A DNA stretch of 64,000 nt from Pseudokineococcus lusitanus (GCF_003751265.1 NZ_RJKN01000003.1:124001-188000); one strand, 5' to 3'; shown: positions 27,872 to 37,680, numbered from the stretch's first letter. Notes: generated by a model not told the origin, from the letters alone. Translations and numbers: made by a program.

Positions 27872-28846
27872 TCAGGCCTGCGCGGGCTTCTCGTCCGCGC
27901 CGTCGGGCGTGACGGCGGGCTCGGCCGCCGGCTGCTCGGCGTCGGGCGCGTCGGTACCCTCGCCGGCCGCCTCGGCCACGGACTGCGCGTCCGCGTCCTG
28001 GACGCCCTCGACGGAGGACGCCTCGGTGTCGGTGCCGCGGGCCGCGTGGCCCTCGGAGGCGCCGGACTGGTCGGGGCCGCCCTGGAGGAGCTCGCGCTCC
28101 CACTCGGCGAGGGGCTCGGAGGCCGAGCCCTCGCCCTGGCCGGCGCCGCCGCCGGCGCGCTCCACGAGGCCGGCCGCCACGGCGTCGGCGACGACGCGGG
28201 TCAGCAGCGTCACGGAGCGGATGGCGTCGTCGTTGCCCGGGATGCGGAAGTCGACGACGTCGGGGTCGCAGTTGGTGTCGACGACGGCGACGATCGGGAT
28301 GCGCAGCTTGCGCGCCTCGTCGACGGCGAGGTGCTCCTTGTTCGTGTCGACGATCCAGACGGCGCTGGGCGTGCGCGCCATGTCCCGGATGCCGCCGAGC
28401 GTGCGGTCGAGCTTCTCCTTCTCGCGCCGCATCATGAGGAGCTCCTTCTTCGTGCGGCCGCTGGCGGCCACGTCGTCGAAGTCGACGAGGTCGAGCTCCT
28501 TCATGCGCTGCAGGCGCTTGCTCACCGTCTGGAAGTTGGTGAGCATGCCGCCGAGCCAGCGCTGGTTGACGTAGGGCATGCCCACGCGACCGGCCTGCTC
28601 GGCGAGGGGCTCCTGCGCCTGCTTCTTCGTGCCGACGAAGAGGACCGTGCCGCCGTGCGCGACCGTCTCGCGGACGAACTCGTACGCCCGGTCGATGTAG
28701 GTCAGCGACTGCTGCAGGTCGATGATGTAGATGCCGTTGCGCTCCGTGAAGATGAAGCGCTTCATCTTCGGGTTCCAGCGGCGGGTCTGGTGCCCGAAGT
28801 GGACACCGCTCTCCAGCAGCTGGCGCATCGTGACGACTGCGGCCAT
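27872..28846 (-). CDS. rpsB: 30S ribosomal protein S2
   Basis: S2 of the small subunit, 324 residues. The normal S2 core ([58 protein letters not shown]-type [20 protein letters not shown]) ends at about 235. It is followed by an acidic Ala/Glu/Pro tail of about 85 residues that is probably disordered; such tails vary among Actinobacteria. GAGGGAG precedes the ATG. A structured leader lies upstream. Confidence 0.97.
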   Translation of the reverse strand: MAAVVTMRQLLESGVHFGHQTRRWNPKMKRFIFTERNGIYIIDLQQSLTYIDRAYEFVRETVAHGGTVLFVGTKKQAQEPLAEQAGRVGMPYVNQRWLGGMLTNFQTVSKRLQRMKELDLVDFDDVAASGRTKKELLMMRREKEKLDRTLGGIRDMARTPSAVWIVDTNKEHLAVDEARKLRIPIVAVVDTNCDPDVVDFRIPGNDDAIRSVTLLTRVVADAVAAGLVERAGGGAGQGEGSASEPLAEWERELLQGGPDQSGASEGHAARGTDTEASSVEGVQDADAQSVAEAAGEGTDAPDAEQPAAEPAVTPDGADEKPAQA

Positions 28847-29220
28847 GGGTGTTGCTCCCTCTGCGCCCGCGGCCGCGCTCGCGCGCGGGTGCCCACGGGG
28901 CGCCTGTCCGGTTCCTCGCGACGACCGGTCGGCCGTCGCGCCTGGCGCCACGGGCAGCCGCACCGGGACCCGCGAGGGGGTGTGCCCGGACCGAGCGGCG
29001 GCCCGCACCGACGAGGTCGGTGCTGCGGTGGCGCGCGAAGTCGACCGCCGAGGGCGGTCGCCGAGGTCAGCGTACGCCGTCACGAGGACGACGGCGGCCA
29101 CGCGCCGCGGGGCCCCCGCCGCGACCGGCCGCCGGCGCGCACAGGCACGGCGTCCCGGGCGCCGTCCACCGACCTCCGCTCCCCCGCCGGCCGTGGTGCG
29201 GCGGCCCGGAGCATCGAGCC
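28847..29220 (-). promoter_or_regulatory. rpsB leader and divergent promoter region (374 bp, no gene)
   Basis: No gene is supported here. On the minus strand TACGCT (29074-29069) is a candidate -10 for rpsB, giving a leader of about 215 bases. Two perfect hairpins lie in it: 29042-29060 (CGACCGCC/GGCGGTCG) and 29005-29023 (GCACCGAC/GTCGGTGC). Ribosomal protein S2 leaders are autoregulated in other bacteria; whether this one is, is inference. GAGCAT (29209-29214, plus strand) lies six bases before the M23 gene and may be its -10. Confidence 0.45.
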
Positions 29221-29916
29221 GTGACGTCACGACGCCCCCGCGCCGCCCACCGCCCCGCACCGTCGCGTGCCGCCGGGAGGTGGGGCGTCGGTGCGGCCGT
29301 GGTGGTGGCGCTGCTGCTCCCGGCGCCTCCCGCCGCGGCGACCCCGCTCGGTCCGCCGGTGCCGTCGTCGGTGGTCGGCGCCTCCGCCGGCCCGCTCCCC
29401 GGGCCACCCCCCGGTGCCGCGGGCGCCGCGCCGTCCCGCGCCGCGCCGTCCCGCGCCGCGGGGGCGCGGGCCGTGCCGACCGGTCGATGGTCGTGGCCCC
29501 TCGCGCCGGAGCCCCGCGTCGTCCGCGGCTTCGACCCGCCGGCGCGACGGTGGCTCGCGGGGCACCGCGGCGTCGACCTCGCGGCCACGCCCGGGAGCGC
29601 CGTCGTGTCGCCCGTCGACGGCGAGGTGGTGTGGGCCCGCCGGGTCGTCGACCGCGGGGTCGTCGTCGTCCTCGGGCCGGGGGGACGGCGCGCGACCCTC
29701 GAGCCGGTGGACGCGTCCGTGGCCGTCGGCGACCGGGTCGCCCGCGGTCAGCGCCTCGGCACGCTCGCGGCCGGCCACTGCCCCGGCGGCTGCCTCCACT
29801 GGGGCGTGCGCGAGGGCACCGGCCCACGGGCGGCCTACCTCGACCCGTTGGCGCTGCTGGGCCCGGCGGCCCCGCCGGTGCTCCTGCCGCTGCCGCGCGG
29901 GCCGCGCCTCAGCTGA
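29221..29916 (+). CDS. Secreted M23-family (LytM) peptidase domain protein
   Basis: A 231-residue exported protein: basic start, hydrophobic signal segment (about 21-38, [17 protein letters not shown]), a Pro/Ala-rich linker, then an M23 domain. Zinc-site motifs are HRGVDLAA (HxxxD), LHWGVREG (HxH-type position as HWG) and the hydrophobic strand [18 protein letters not shown]. The domain usually cuts peptidoglycan cross-bridges; the typical first His-Gly pairing is partly altered, so it may be a degenerate LytM factor. The GTG start follows GAGCAT at six bases and GGAG at nine. It is convergent with whiG and overlaps its end by eight bases. Confidence 0.85.
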   Translation: MTSRRPRAAHRPAPSRAAGRWGVGAAVVVALLLPAPPAAATPLGPPVPSSVVGASAGPLPGPPPGAAGAAPSRAAPSRAAGARAVPTGRWSWPLAPEPRVVRGFDPPARRWLAGHRGVDLAATPGSAVVSPVDGEVVWARRVVDRGVVVVLGPGGRRATLEPVDASVAVGDRVARGQRLGTLAAGHCPGGCLHWGVREGTGPRAAYLDPLALLGPAAPPVLLPLPRGPRLS

Positions 29917-30769
29917 CGTCGGCCAGCTTGGTGCGCAGCTGCAGCACGGCCTTGGAGTGCATCTGGCAGATGCGGGACTCGGTGACGCCGAGGACGCGGC
30001 CGATCTCGGCCAGCGTCATCCCCTCGTAGTAGTAGAGCGTGACGACGATCTTCTCCCGCTCGGACAGCTGGTCGATGGCGCGGGCGAGGAGGAACTTCGT
30101 CTCCTCGCCCTCGAACGCCATGACGGGGTCCTCGGCCGAGGTGTCCTCGAGCGTGTCGCCGAGGGAGAGGCCGCCGCCGCCGTCGCCGCCCTTGTCGCCG
30201 CCGGACATCAGCTCGTCCAGCGCGACGAGGTTGACGTAGGAGACCTGGCTGAAGATGTGGTGGAGGTCCTTGAGCGGGATGCCCATCTTCGCCGCGACCT
30301 CGGGCTCGGTGGGCGTGCGGTGCAGCGTCGCCTCGAGCTCGGCGTAGGTCTTCTCCACCTCGCGGGCCTTGCTCCGCACCGAGCGGGGGATCCAGTCGAG
30401 GGCGCGCAGCTCGTCGATGATGGCGCCGCGGATGCGCTGGATCGCGTAGGTCTCGAACTTGATGGCCCGTTCGAGGTCGTACTTCTCGATGGCGTCGATG
30501 AGGCCGAAGACGCCGTAGCTGACGAGGTCCGCCTGCTCGACGTTGGACGGCAGGCCCACGCCGACGCGGCCGGCGACGAACTTGACGAGCGGCGAGTAGT
30601 GGAGGATCAGCCGCTCGCGGACGCCGGCGTCACCGGTCTCCTTGAAGGTCACCCAGAGCCGGCGGACGGCCTCCTCGGCCTCGGGCGAGGGCGGGGGTCG
30701 CCGGCCGGCGCGGGGCGCGGGCGCGGTGCCCCCGGCACCGTCCGCCGCGGGCGTCGTCCGCTCGGTCAC
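29909..30769 (-). CDS. whiG: RNA polymerase sigma factor, WhiG/FliA family
   Basis: A sigma-70 group 3 factor of 286 residues. It has region 2 ([66 protein letters not shown]), region 3 ([20 protein letters not shown]) and region 4 ([20 protein letters not shown] with [19 protein letters not shown]). This is the flagellar/sporulation subfamily that reads TAAA-N15-GCCGATAA-type promoters. In Streptomyces WhiG starts sporulation; in motile Actinobacteria FliA drives flagellar genes. Which applies here is open. GAGGAGG fixes the GTG start. A candidate target promoter lies at 2190-2217. Confidence 0.96.
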   Translation of the reverse strand: MTERTTPAADGAGGTAPAPRAGRRPPPSPEAEEAVRRLWVTFKETGDAGVRERLILHYSPLVKFVAGRVGVGLPSNVEQADLVSYGVFGLIDAIEKYDLERAIKFETYAIQRIRGAIIDELRALDWIPRSVRSKAREVEKTYAELEATLHRTPTEPEVAAKMGIPLKDLHHIFSQVSYVNLVALDELMSGGDKGGDGGGGLSLGDTLEDTSAEDPVMAFEGEETKFLLARAIDQLSEREKIVVTLYYYEGMTLAEIGRVLGVTESRICQMHSKAVLQLRTKLADVS

Positions 30770-30847
30770 GAGACCTCCTCGGGTCCGCCGTCGGGTCCCC
30801 CCGACGGACGGGTCGCTCCTGCACCGCCCGGGCGGCGGCCGTCGCCG

Positions 30848-31867
30848 CTACGCACGGGGGTGCGCCTGGTGGTAGCCGGAGCGGAGCCGCTCGACCGACA
30901 CGTGGGTGTACAGCTGGGTGGTGGACAGGCTGGCGTGGCCCAGCAGCTCTTGGACGGTCCTGAGGTCGGCCCCTCCGTCGAGCAGGTGCGTGGCCGTGCT
31001 GTGACGCAGCGTATGGGGAGTGACCTCTCGTGACACGTTGTTCCCGGAGGTCGCGGCCGTCCGCCCCACGACCCGCCGCGCCGAGCGCTGGTCCCACCGG
31101 CCGCCGCGGGCCCCCAGGAGGAGCGCGGGACCGCTGCCGTCGACGGCGAGCGCCGGGCGCCCGCGGGCCAGCCACGCGTCGAGGGCGTCCTGCGCCGGGC
31201 GGCCGTACGGGACCACGCGCTCCTTCGCGCCCTTGCCGAGCACCCGCACGGTGAGGCGGTGCCGGTCGACGTCGTCGACGTCGAGCCCCACGAGCTCCCC
31301 GACCCGGATCCCCGTGGCGTAGAGCAGCTCCAGCGCGGCGACGTCGCGCAGGGCGGCCGGGTCGCCGCCCTCGGCGGCACGTGCCGCCGTCGTGAGGACG
31401 TCGGCCGCGCCGGCGGCGCTGAGCACGGCGGGCAGCGAGGCCGGGCGCCGCGGCGAGCGCAGGCGCAGCGCGGGGTCGACGGCGACCTCACCCGTCCGGA
31501 GCAGCCACGCGGTGAAGGTGCGGGCCGACGCGGCCCGCCGCGCCGTCGTCGACCGCGCGGGGACCCGGGCGGCCCGCCCGCCGGTCGTCACGTCCGAGGC
31601 CAGCCACGCGCGCAGCCCCGCGAGGTCGAGGCCCCGGGCCAGGCTCCCCCGCTCCTCGCCGCCCCCCGCCGCGGCGACCGCGCCGAGCAGGGACCGCACG
31701 TCGCCGAGGTACGCGCGGACGGTGTGGGCCGAGCGGCCGCGCTCGTGCGTGAGGTGCTCCGCGAAGCGCTCGAGGAGGCGCTCGTCCTCGACCGGGAGCA
31801 CCGAGGAGGACGGGTCCGCGCGCACGGCGGTCTGCGTCGGCTCCCCCACCGCCCCACCGTCGCCCAT
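30848..31867 (-). CDS. xerC: Tyrosine recombinase XerC
   Basis: Chromosome-dimer resolvase subunit, 339 residues from the ATG at 31867. It shows the SAM-like N-terminal core-binding domain ([20 protein letters not shown]) and the catalytic domain with Arg in [17 protein letters not shown], Lys in [12 protein letters not shown], His/Arg in [14 protein letters not shown], and His/Tyr in [17 protein letters not shown]. The dprA–xerC–whiG neighbourhood is the usual place of xerC in Actinobacteria. A TTG at 31885 is a weaker alternative start; neither has a good Shine-Dalgarno. Confidence 0.93.
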   Translation of the reverse strand: MGDGGAVGEPTQTAVRADPSSSVLPVEDERLLERFAEHLTHERGRSAHTVRAYLGDVRSLLGAVAAAGGGEERGSLARGLDLAGLRAWLASDVTTGGRAARVPARSTTARRAASARTFTAWLLRTGEVAVDPALRLRSPRRPASLPAVLSAAGAADVLTTAARAAEGGDPAALRDVAALELLYATGIRVGELVGLDVDDVDRHRLTVRVLGKGAKERVVPYGRPAQDALDAWLARGRPALAVDGSGPALLLGARGGRWDQRSARRVVGRTAATSGNNVSREVTPHTLRHSTATHLLDGGADLRTVQELLGHASLSTTQLYTHVSVERLRSGYHQAHPRA

Positions 31868-31990
31868 CGCGACGGTCCGCGGCAACGCGTGACGATCACG
31901 GGACGGTCACGACTCGTGCCCGGGGTCACGACCGGCCGTCCCGCGGGCGGTGGGCGGGTCGTCGGCGCCGGGCGACGGCGGCCCCGCCGC

Positions 31991-33193
31991 TCACGTCCGC
32001 CGCCACAGCGACCCCCGCTCGTCGGCCCCCACCTCCTCGGCGTGCCCGCCCAGGACCAGCCGGCCGAGGGCCGCCGCGGCCGTGCGCTCGTCCACGCCGG
32101 CGGCCCGCGCCACCGCGGCGACCGGCGCGCCCCGCCGCACCGGCAGCGCGTCCGCGACGCGGAGGTCGTCGCCCTCCAGGCCGTCGAGCGGCCGGCGGCG
32201 CCCGGACAGGCGGCGCCGCTCGGGCACGTCGACCGCGGCGCCCGACGGGGCCTCGAGCAGCTCGAGCACCTCCGACGCCTCCGTGACGCACGTGGCCTGC
32301 AGCTCGCGCATGACCCGGTGGCAGCCCGCCGAGGTCGCGGACGTGACGGGGCCGGGCACCGCGCCCAGCGGGCGCAGGAGGCCGGCGGCGCGCGTGGCGG
32401 TGCTCAGCGCGCCGGAGCGCCACGCCGCCTCGACGAGGACGACGGCGCCGGAGGCCGCCGCGATGAGCCGGTTGCGCTCGAGGAAGCGCCACCGCGTCGG
32501 GGCCGCGCCCGGCGCCTGCTCGGTGAGGACGACCCCGTCCTCGGCCACGCGGCCGAGCAGCGCCTCGTGCGCCACCGGGTACGCCCGGTCGACGCCGCAG
32601 GCGAGCACCGCGGCCGTCCGCCCCCCGACCGCGAGGGCGGCCCGGTGGGCGGCGGCGTCGATGCCGAAGGCCCCGCCGGAGAGGACGGCCACGCCCCGCT
32701 CCACGAGGCCGGCGGCCAGCTCGGCCGTGACGTGCTCGCCGTAGGGCGTGGACGCCCGCGCCCCGACGAGCGCGACGGACCGCCGGGCGAGCGCCGCCGC
32801 CGAGCCACCACCGCGGACCCACAGGCACGGCGGGCAGGCCTCGCCGAGGTCCGCGAGCCGCTCCGGCCACTCCTCGTCCCCCGGCACGAGGACGCGGCCG
32901 CCCAGCCGGGCGACGACCTCGGCGTCCCGCCGCGGGTCGAGGCCGTCGAGCCGCGGCCGCCACCGCTGCAGCCCCGTCCGGAGCGCCGCCCGGGCCCGCG
33001 GGGTGCCCAGCCGCTCGGTCTCCGGCCCGTCGGCGTTGCCGCCGAGGACGACGTCGAGCGCCGCGACCGGCCCGAGCGCGGACCGGAGGGCGTCGGCGAC
33101 GGCGTCGCCCGGCTCCGCGAGACGGCTCCACGCCGCCCTGGCCCACCGGTCCTCCCCCGCCCACGCCGCCGCCGGCCGCCCGTCGCCGCTCAC
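31991..33193 (-). CDS. dprA: DNA-processing protein DprA
   Basis: DprA loads RecA on incoming single-stranded DNA in transformation; in Actinobacteria its role is less clear. In 400 residues the Rossmann fold shows SVALVGARASTPYGEHVTAE, VAVLSGGAFGIDAAAHRAAL, AVLACGVDRAYPVAHEALLG, FLERNRLIAAASGAVVLVEA and GALSTATRAAGLLRPLGAVP. A C-terminal winged-helix DprA_WH domain follows (about 330-395). The start overlaps the yifB stop (GTGA), and the neighbouring yraN and yifB also belong to the competence-associated cluster. Confidence 0.95.
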   Translation of the reverse strand: MSGDGRPAAAWAGEDRWARAAWSRLAEPGDAVADALRSALGPVAALDVVLGGNADGPETERLGTPRARAALRTGLQRWRPRLDGLDPRRDAEVVARLGGRVLVPGDEEWPERLADLGEACPPCLWVRGGGSAAALARRSVALVGARASTPYGEHVTAELAAGLVERGVAVLSGGAFGIDAAAHRAALAVGGRTAAVLACGVDRAYPVAHEALLGRVAEDGVVLTEQAPGAAPTRWRFLERNRLIAAASGAVVLVEAAWRSGALSTATRAAGLLRPLGAVPGPVTSATSAGCHRVMRELQATCVTEASEVLELLEAPSGAAVDVPERRRLSGRRRPLDGLEGDDLRVADALPVRRGAPVAAVARAAGVDERTAAAALGRLVLGGHAEEVGADERGSLWRRT

Positions 33194-34740
33194 GCCGCCA
33201 CCGCCCGTCCGCGCAGCCGCAGCAGGAGCGCGGCGCCCACGTGGTCGCGGTCCGGCGCGGCGGCGCCCTCGAGGTCCGCCAGCGTCCACGCCGTCCGCAG
33301 CACGCGGTCGTAGCCGCGGACCGTCAGGCGCCCGCCGTCGAGCGCGACGTCGAGGTCGTGGACGACGTCCGGCGGACGGCGCAGCGCCCCGCGCAGGAGC
33401 GGCCCGGGCGCCTCGCCGTTGCACCGGGCGCCGGTCCCCCGCAGCCGCTCCGCCTGCGCGGCACGGGCGGTGGCGACCCGGGCCGCGACGACGGCGGTCG
33501 TCTCCTCCCCTCCGGCCGTGGCGAGGGCGACGCGGGTGGGCGCCGCCACCTCGACCTGGAGGTCCACCCGGTCGAGCAGCGGGCCGGAGAGCCGGGCGAG
33601 GTACCGGCGGCGCGCCACGGGGGCGCAGCTGCACGCGTCCCCCTTGCCCGACGCCTGCCCGCACGGGCAGGGGTTGGCCGCCATGACGAGCTGGAAGCGC
33701 GCCGGGTACCGCGCCGAGCCGCCGGCACGGGCCACGACGAGGGAGCCCTGCTCCAGCGGCTGGCGCAGGGCCTCGAGGACGTCGGCGCGGAACTCGGGCG
33801 CCTCGTCGAGGAAGAGCACGCCCCGGTGGGCGCGCGAGGCGGCCCCGGGCCGGACGACGCCGCTGCCGCCCCCGATGACGGCCGGGGCCGTGGCCGTGTG
33901 GTGCGGGTCCTCGAAGGGCGGGCGCCGCAGCAGCCCCCCGGTCGCGTCGAAGGTGCCGGCGACGGAGTGGACGGCCGTGACCTCGACGGCCTCGGTGTCG
34001 TCGAGGTCGGGCAGCAGGCCCGGCAGCCGCGCCGCCAGCATCGTCTTGCCGGCGCCCGGGGGTCCGAGCAGGAGCAGGTGGTGCCCGCCGGCGGCCGCCA
34101 CCTCGACGGCCCGCCGGGCCTCCGCCTGGCCGACGACGTCGGCCAGGTCCGGGGCCGGCCGGCCCGCCGCGGGAGCGGCGGCGGCGGACGGCTCGTCGAC
34201 GTCCGGCGGGTCCGCGCCGTCGTCCACCTCGCCGCCGTGGCCGCGGACGACGTCCGCGAGGGAGCGCGCCCCGCGCACGCGCGCCCCCGGCACGAGCTCG
34301 GCCTCGGCCGCGTTCTCGGCCGGGACGACGACGCGCGGCAGCCCGGCGGCGACGGCCGCCACCACGGCGGGCAGGACGCCGCGAACGGGACGCAGCCGTC
34401 CGTCGAGGCCCAGCTCGCCGAGGTGCACCCAGCCGCGCACGACGTCGCGGTCGAGGACGCCCTCCGCGGCGAGGACCGCGACGGCGACGGCCAGGTCGAA
34501 GCCGGAGCCCTGCTTCGGCAGGGACGCGGGCGACAGGCCCACGACGACCCGCCGCGACGGCAGGCCGCAGCCGATGCCGGCCAGGGCGGCCCGCACCCGG
34601 TCGCGCGCCTGGCCGAGCGAGGTGTCCGGCAGCCCCGTGACGACGAAGGCCGGGAGGCCGGGCGTGACGAAGGCCTCGACGTCGACGACCGCACCGGACA
34701 GCCCCACGAGCGAGATGCCGCGCGTCGCCCCGAGCCCCAT
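33190..34740 (-). CDS. YifB/ComM-family Mg-chelatase-like AAA+ ATPase
   Basis: A 516-residue AAA+ protein. The N-terminal Lon-protease-like ChlI domain (GLPAFVVTGLPDTSLGQARD, LPKQGSGFDLAVAVAVLAAEG, GELGLDGRLRPVRGVLP) is followed by the AAA core: Walker A LLLLGPPGAGKTMLAARLP, the DPHHTATAPAVIGGG loop, Walker B HRGVLFLDEAPEF, and the Cys-rich ANPCPCG. ComM works as a branch-migration helicase in natural transformation. The ATG shares one base with the yraN stop, and dprA is coupled downstream. Confidence 0.95.
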   Translation of the reverse strand: MGLGATRGISLVGLSGAVVDVEAFVTPGLPAFVVTGLPDTSLGQARDRVRAALAGIGCGLPSRRVVVGLSPASLPKQGSGFDLAVAVAVLAAEGVLDRDVVRGWVHLGELGLDGRLRPVRGVLPAVVAAVAAGLPRVVVPAENAAEAELVPGARVRGARSLADVVRGHGGEVDDGADPPDVDEPSAAAAPAAGRPAPDLADVVGQAEARRAVEVAAAGGHHLLLLGPPGAGKTMLAARLPGLLPDLDDTEAVEVTAVHSVAGTFDATGGLLRRPPFEDPHHTATAPAVIGGGSGVVRPGAASRAHRGVLFLDEAPEFRADVLEALRQPLEQGSLVVARAGGSARYPARFQLVMAANPCPCGQASGKGDACSCAPVARRRYLARLSGPLLDRVDLQVEVAAPTRVALATAGGEETTAVVAARVATARAAQAERLRGTGARCNGEAPGPLLRGALRRPPDVVHDLDVALDGGRLTVRGYDRVLRTAWTLADLEGAAAPDRDHVGAALLLRLRGRAVAA

Positions 34741-35129
34741 CACGCCACCCCGCGGAGGTGCTCGACGCGGGCGGCGCCGCGCGCGGGGCGCAGCACCGCC
34801 ACGGCGTCGACCCGCAGGGCCGCCGCCCGCTCGCCCGTGGCGTCCGCGAAGGCGACGAGCAGCCGTCGCACCCGGGCCGCCTTGGCCGGCGTCACCGCCT
34901 CGAAGGGGTGCCCCGCCCCGGGCAGCCCGTCGGCGCCGCACCGCCGCGTCTTCACCTCGACGGCGACGAGCGTCCCGCCCTCCCGGGCGACGACGTCGAG
35001 CTCGCCGCGCACCCCGCCGGGCGACGACGGCGCCCGCCAGTTCCGGGCGACCACCTCCATCCCGGCCCGCTCCAGGTGCGCCACGGCCACCTGCTCGCCG
35101 TAGCGCCCCACCGCGTCCTTCGCGCGCAC
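34740..35129 (-). CDS. YraN/UPF0102 nuclease-fold protein
   Basis: The 129-residue protein carries GRYGEQVAVAHLERAGMEVV, RNWRAPSSPGGVRGELDVVA, REGGTLVAVEVKTRR and the C-terminal LRVDAVAV. These are the conserved parts of UPF0102, a PD-(D/E)XK-type fold with ELD and EVK as the likely active-site residues. The biochemical role is unknown; gene order ties it to dprA and yifB. The GTG at 35129 has GGAGG eight bases before it and is preferred over the GTG at 35138. Confidence 0.92.
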   Translation of the reverse strand: MRAKDAVGRYGEQVAVAHLERAGMEVVARNWRAPSSPGGVRGELDVVAREGGTLVAVEVKTRRCGADGLPGAGHPFEAVTPAKAARVRRLLVAFADATGERAAALRVDAVAVLRPARGAARVEHLRGVA

Positions 35130-35325
35130 CCCGACCACCTCCGCGGCGGACGCTGCCGCGGGACGGCCGGCGCCGGGGCGCTCCCGGGGGCGGCGGTGGA
35201 GGGTCGGCGCGCGTCACGGCCCTGTGGACGGCGCAGGGACGCCCGCCGGCGTCGGGCCGCGCGGCGCCACGGTGCTACGGCCCCCGGGCCCCGCCGCCGG
35301 CGCGTCCGGGTCGTGGCACGCGAGC

Positions 35326-35440
35326 GTGTCGTGGCCACACATCGCGGTGCAGAGGCGACGCACGAGCGCGTCATGGCCACACGTCGCGGTCAGGAGGCGA
35401 CGCGGGCACGCGTCATGGCCGCACGTCGCGGTGGGGAGCC
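35326..35440. repeat. Three direct 42-bp repeats with the CCACACGTCGCG core
   Basis: Copies begin at 35326, 35368 and 35410, exactly 42 bases apart. Each reads GYGTCRTGGCC, CACRTCGCGGT (the third with GCAC) and, in the first two, a GGAGGCGACGC-like tail. In reverse orientation they belong to the same family as the repeats at 12815, 14286 and 26704. They stand in the 345-base gap 35130-35474 between yraN and the DUF2469 gene; nothing else was seen in that gap. Confidence 0.85.
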
Positions 35441-35474
35441 ACGGACGGAGGGGGCGGACGCGCGCCCCGGCGGA

Positions 35475-35783
35475 TCAGGTCTCGGGGACCTCGAGGTCGG
35501 CCTTGGCCAGCTCCTCGACGTTGACGTCCTTGAAGGTCACCACGCGGACCTGCTTCACGAAGCGGGCGGAGCGGTAGACGTCCCACACCCAGGCGTCGGT
35601 GAGCGTGAGCTCGAACCAGACCTCGCCGTCGGTGCTGCGCGGCACGAGGTCGACGGAGTTCGCGAGGTAGAAGCGGCGCTCCGTCTCGACGACGTAGGCG
35701 AAGAGGCCGACGACGTCGCGGTACTCGCGGTAGAGCGCGAGCTCCATCTCGGTCTCGTAGTCCTCGAGGTCCTCGGCGCTCAC
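35475..35783 (-). CDS. DUF2469 protein (Rv2901c-like)
   Basis: A 102-residue acidic protein, [20 protein letters not shown] at the start and [20 protein letters not shown] in the middle. The family is nearly restricted to Actinobacteria and is always next to rnhB and lepB. Its function is unknown. The start overlaps the rnhB stop (GTGA). Both rim sequences and length match the family well. Confidence 0.93.
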   Translation of the reverse strand: MSAEDLEDYETEMELALYREYRDVVGLFAYVVETERRFYLANSVDLVPRSTDGEVWFELTLTDAWVWDVYRSARFVKQVRVVTFKDVNVEELAKADLEVPET

Positions 35784-36694
35784 TCGGCCCTCTCCCACGC
35801 GCTCGGCGCCGGCCGGCCGGCCGGCGTGACGGCGCCCATCCTGCCCGACGCCGCGGGGTCGTCCGCGCCGCGCCTGGCGTCCGCGCGGTCGGCGTCCCCC
35901 CGGCCCTGGGCGGGCACCGCCGGGGCCGCGTCGCCGTGGTCCCCGGCCGCCACGTCGACCTCCGCCGAGCCGTCCACGCCGGGCAGCCGCCAGGAGCGGC
36001 GGTGGTGGACGCACGGGCCGTGGCGGCGCAGGGCGGCGGCGTGCTCGGGCGCCGAGTAGCCCTTGTTGACGGCCCACCCGTAGCGGTCCTCGCGGACGGC
36101 GAGGTCGGTCATGAGCCCGTCGCGCTCGACCTTGGCGAGCACGCTCGCGGCGGCGACGGCGGCGCACGACAGGTCGGCCTTGATGCGGGTCCGCACCTGC
36201 CACGGGTCGACGCGCGGCGCCCCGCGCGGCACGGGCGTGGAGAGCCAGTCGTGGTTGCCGTCGAGCAGCAGGAGGGCGGGGCCGTCCCCGCCGGTGACGG
36301 CCGTGACGGCCGGCGCGGCGAGGGCCCGGCGGCCGGCGAGCCGCAGCGCCCGCACGATGCCGAGCGCGTCGACCTCGCCCGCGCTGGCGTGCCCCACGGC
36401 GCCCGCGACGGCCCACCGCCGCAGCCGCGGCACGAGCGCCCGCCGCGCCTCGGGCAGGAGGAGCTTGGAGTCGCGCAGGCCGGTCGGCGCGGTCCGGGTG
36501 GTGGCGTCGACGACGACGACCCCGACCGTCACGGGGCCGGCGAGGGCCCCGCGGCCCACCTCGTCGACGCCCGCGACGAGCAGGTGCCCCTCGCGGAGCA
36601 GGGCGCGCTCCACCCGCAGCGACGGCGCCCGGCCCCGCGCCGCCGCGGCGTCCCCGCGCGGGCGGGCCGGGCGGCCGCCGTCGGTCGGGCTCAC
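35780..36694 (-). CDS. rnhB: Ribonuclease HII with C-terminal extension
   Basis: RNase HII cuts RNA in RNA-DNA hybrids and single ribonucleotides in DNA. The catalytic acids appear in [16 protein letters not shown] (Asp, Glu), [11 protein letters not shown] (Asp) and [20 protein letters not shown] (Asp). GLRDSKLL and [24 protein letters not shown] complete the core, which ends near residue 230. A Pro/Ala/Asp-rich tail of about 70 residues of no known function follows; other actinobacterial members have shorter tails. The GTG overlaps the lepB stop. Confidence 0.94.
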   Translation of the reverse strand: MSPTDGGRPARPRGDAAAARGRAPSLRVERALLREGHLLVAGVDEVGRGALAGPVTVGVVVVDATTRTAPTGLRDSKLLLPEARRALVPRLRRWAVAGAVGHASAGEVDALGIVRALRLAGRRALAAPAVTAVTGGDGPALLLLDGNHDWLSTPVPRGAPRVDPWQVRTRIKADLSCAAVAAASVLAKVERDGLMTDLAVREDRYGWAVNKGYSAPEHAAALRRHGPCVHHRRSWRLPGVDGSAEVDVAAGDHGDAAPAVPAQGRGDADRADARRGADDPAASGRMGAVTPAGRPAPSAWERAE

Positions 36695-37509
36695 GGGCCG
36701 CCGGTGGCGGAGGGCGCGGCCGTCGCCGGCGGCGGGGTGAGCGGCGCGTCGGTGGCCGTGGGCGCCGGGACCCGGCGGAAGGCGTCCTCGCCCTCGCTCA
36801 GCCAGTTCCACCGGTCCAGCGGCCAGACGAGCAGGACGGCCCGGCCGACGACCTCGTCGACGCTCACGGTCCCCTGCCCCTCCAGCTGCTGGTGCGCGCG
36901 GCTGTCGAGGGAGTCCGAGCGGTGGTCGCCCATGACCCACAGGCGCCCCTCGGGCACGACGACGCTGAACTGCTCCGCGCTCGGCAGGTCCCCCGGGTAG
37001 ACGTAGTCCTCGTCGACCGGCTCCCCGTTGACGAGCAGGGGACCGACGCCGTCCGAGGACACCGTGTCCCCGGGCAGACCGACCACGCGCTTGATGAGGT
37101 GGTCGCCGGAGTCCTCCGGGAGGACCCCCACGAAGGACAGGACGTCCGCGACCGCCGCGCCCACGGCCGTCCGCTCCGGCTCCGGCGCGGTGTCGAGCCA
37201 GCCGCCCGGGTCGGTGAAGACGACGACGTCGCCGCGCTCCAGGTCGAACGGGCCGGGCGTCAGCCGGCTGACGAGCACCCGGTCGCCCACCTCGAGCGTC
37301 GGCTGCATCGACTCGGAGGGGATGAAGAACGCCTGCACGAGGAAGGTCTTGATGAGGAGCGACAGCACGAGCGCGGTCGCCACGACGACGACCACCTCGC
37401 GCAGGAACGCGCCGGGACCGCCGCGCCGGGGCTCGTCGTCGAGCTCGTCCTCCGGGTCGACGTCGTCCCGGTCGTCGTGCTCGTCGGGGTAGCGCTCAGC
37501 GCTCGTCAC
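36691..37509 (-). CDS. lepB: Type I signal peptidase
   Basis: Membrane protease that removes signal peptides from exported proteins. In 272 residues: an acidic cytoplasmic tail (Asp/Glu-rich, 1-30), one membrane helix (about 37-62), the catalytic Ser67 in [20 protein letters not shown], the catalytic Lys140 in [15 protein letters not shown], and [15 protein letters not shown] near the end. After that a Pro/Thr/Ala tail follows. It would serve the secreted protease, M23 and other exported proteins seen here. rplS lies 171 bases upstream with a terminator in between. Confidence 0.95.
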   Translation of the reverse strand: MTSAERYPDEHDDRDDVDPEDELDDEPRRGGPGAFLREVVVVVATALVLSLLIKTFLVQAFFIPSESMQPTLEVGDRVLVSRLTPGPFDLERGDVVVFTDPGGWLDTAPEPERTAVGAAVADVLSFVGVLPEDSGDHLIKRVVGLPGDTVSSDGVGPLLVNGEPVDEDYVYPGDLPSAEQFSVVVPEGRLWVMGDHRSDSLDSRAHQQLEGQGTVSVDEVVGRAVLLVWPLDRWNWLSEGEDAFRRVPAPTATDAPLTPPPATAAPSATGGP

Positions 37510-37612
37510 CCGTCACTCCCCTCCCGGCCCTCGGCCGGACACGTCGCCCCCCGCGCTCCGCGGTCGGGTCCACCTTCGCACCCCGCCCCGCCCGACGGGC
37601 GCGGCGGCACGA

Positions 37613-37672
37613 CGACGCCCCCGGCACCGGCGTCCACGGCAGGGCCGTGGACGTGCGGCGACGGGGGCGTCG
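37613..37672 (-). terminator. Compound terminator after rplS
   Basis: An outer stem CGACGCCCCCG/CGGGGGCGTCG (37613-37623, 37662-37672) encloses an inner perfect hairpin GTCCACGGC/GCCGTGGAC (37632-37640, 37644-37652). It begins eight bases after the rplS stop and separates rplS from lepB. Confidence 0.8.
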
Positions 37673-37680
37673 GGAGGGGC

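Noticed and set aside
30848-31867. The tyrosine recombinase as a mobile-element integrase
   Set aside because: Its position between dprA and whiG, its length and lack of attachment-site repeats or tRNA nearby point to housekeeping xerC.
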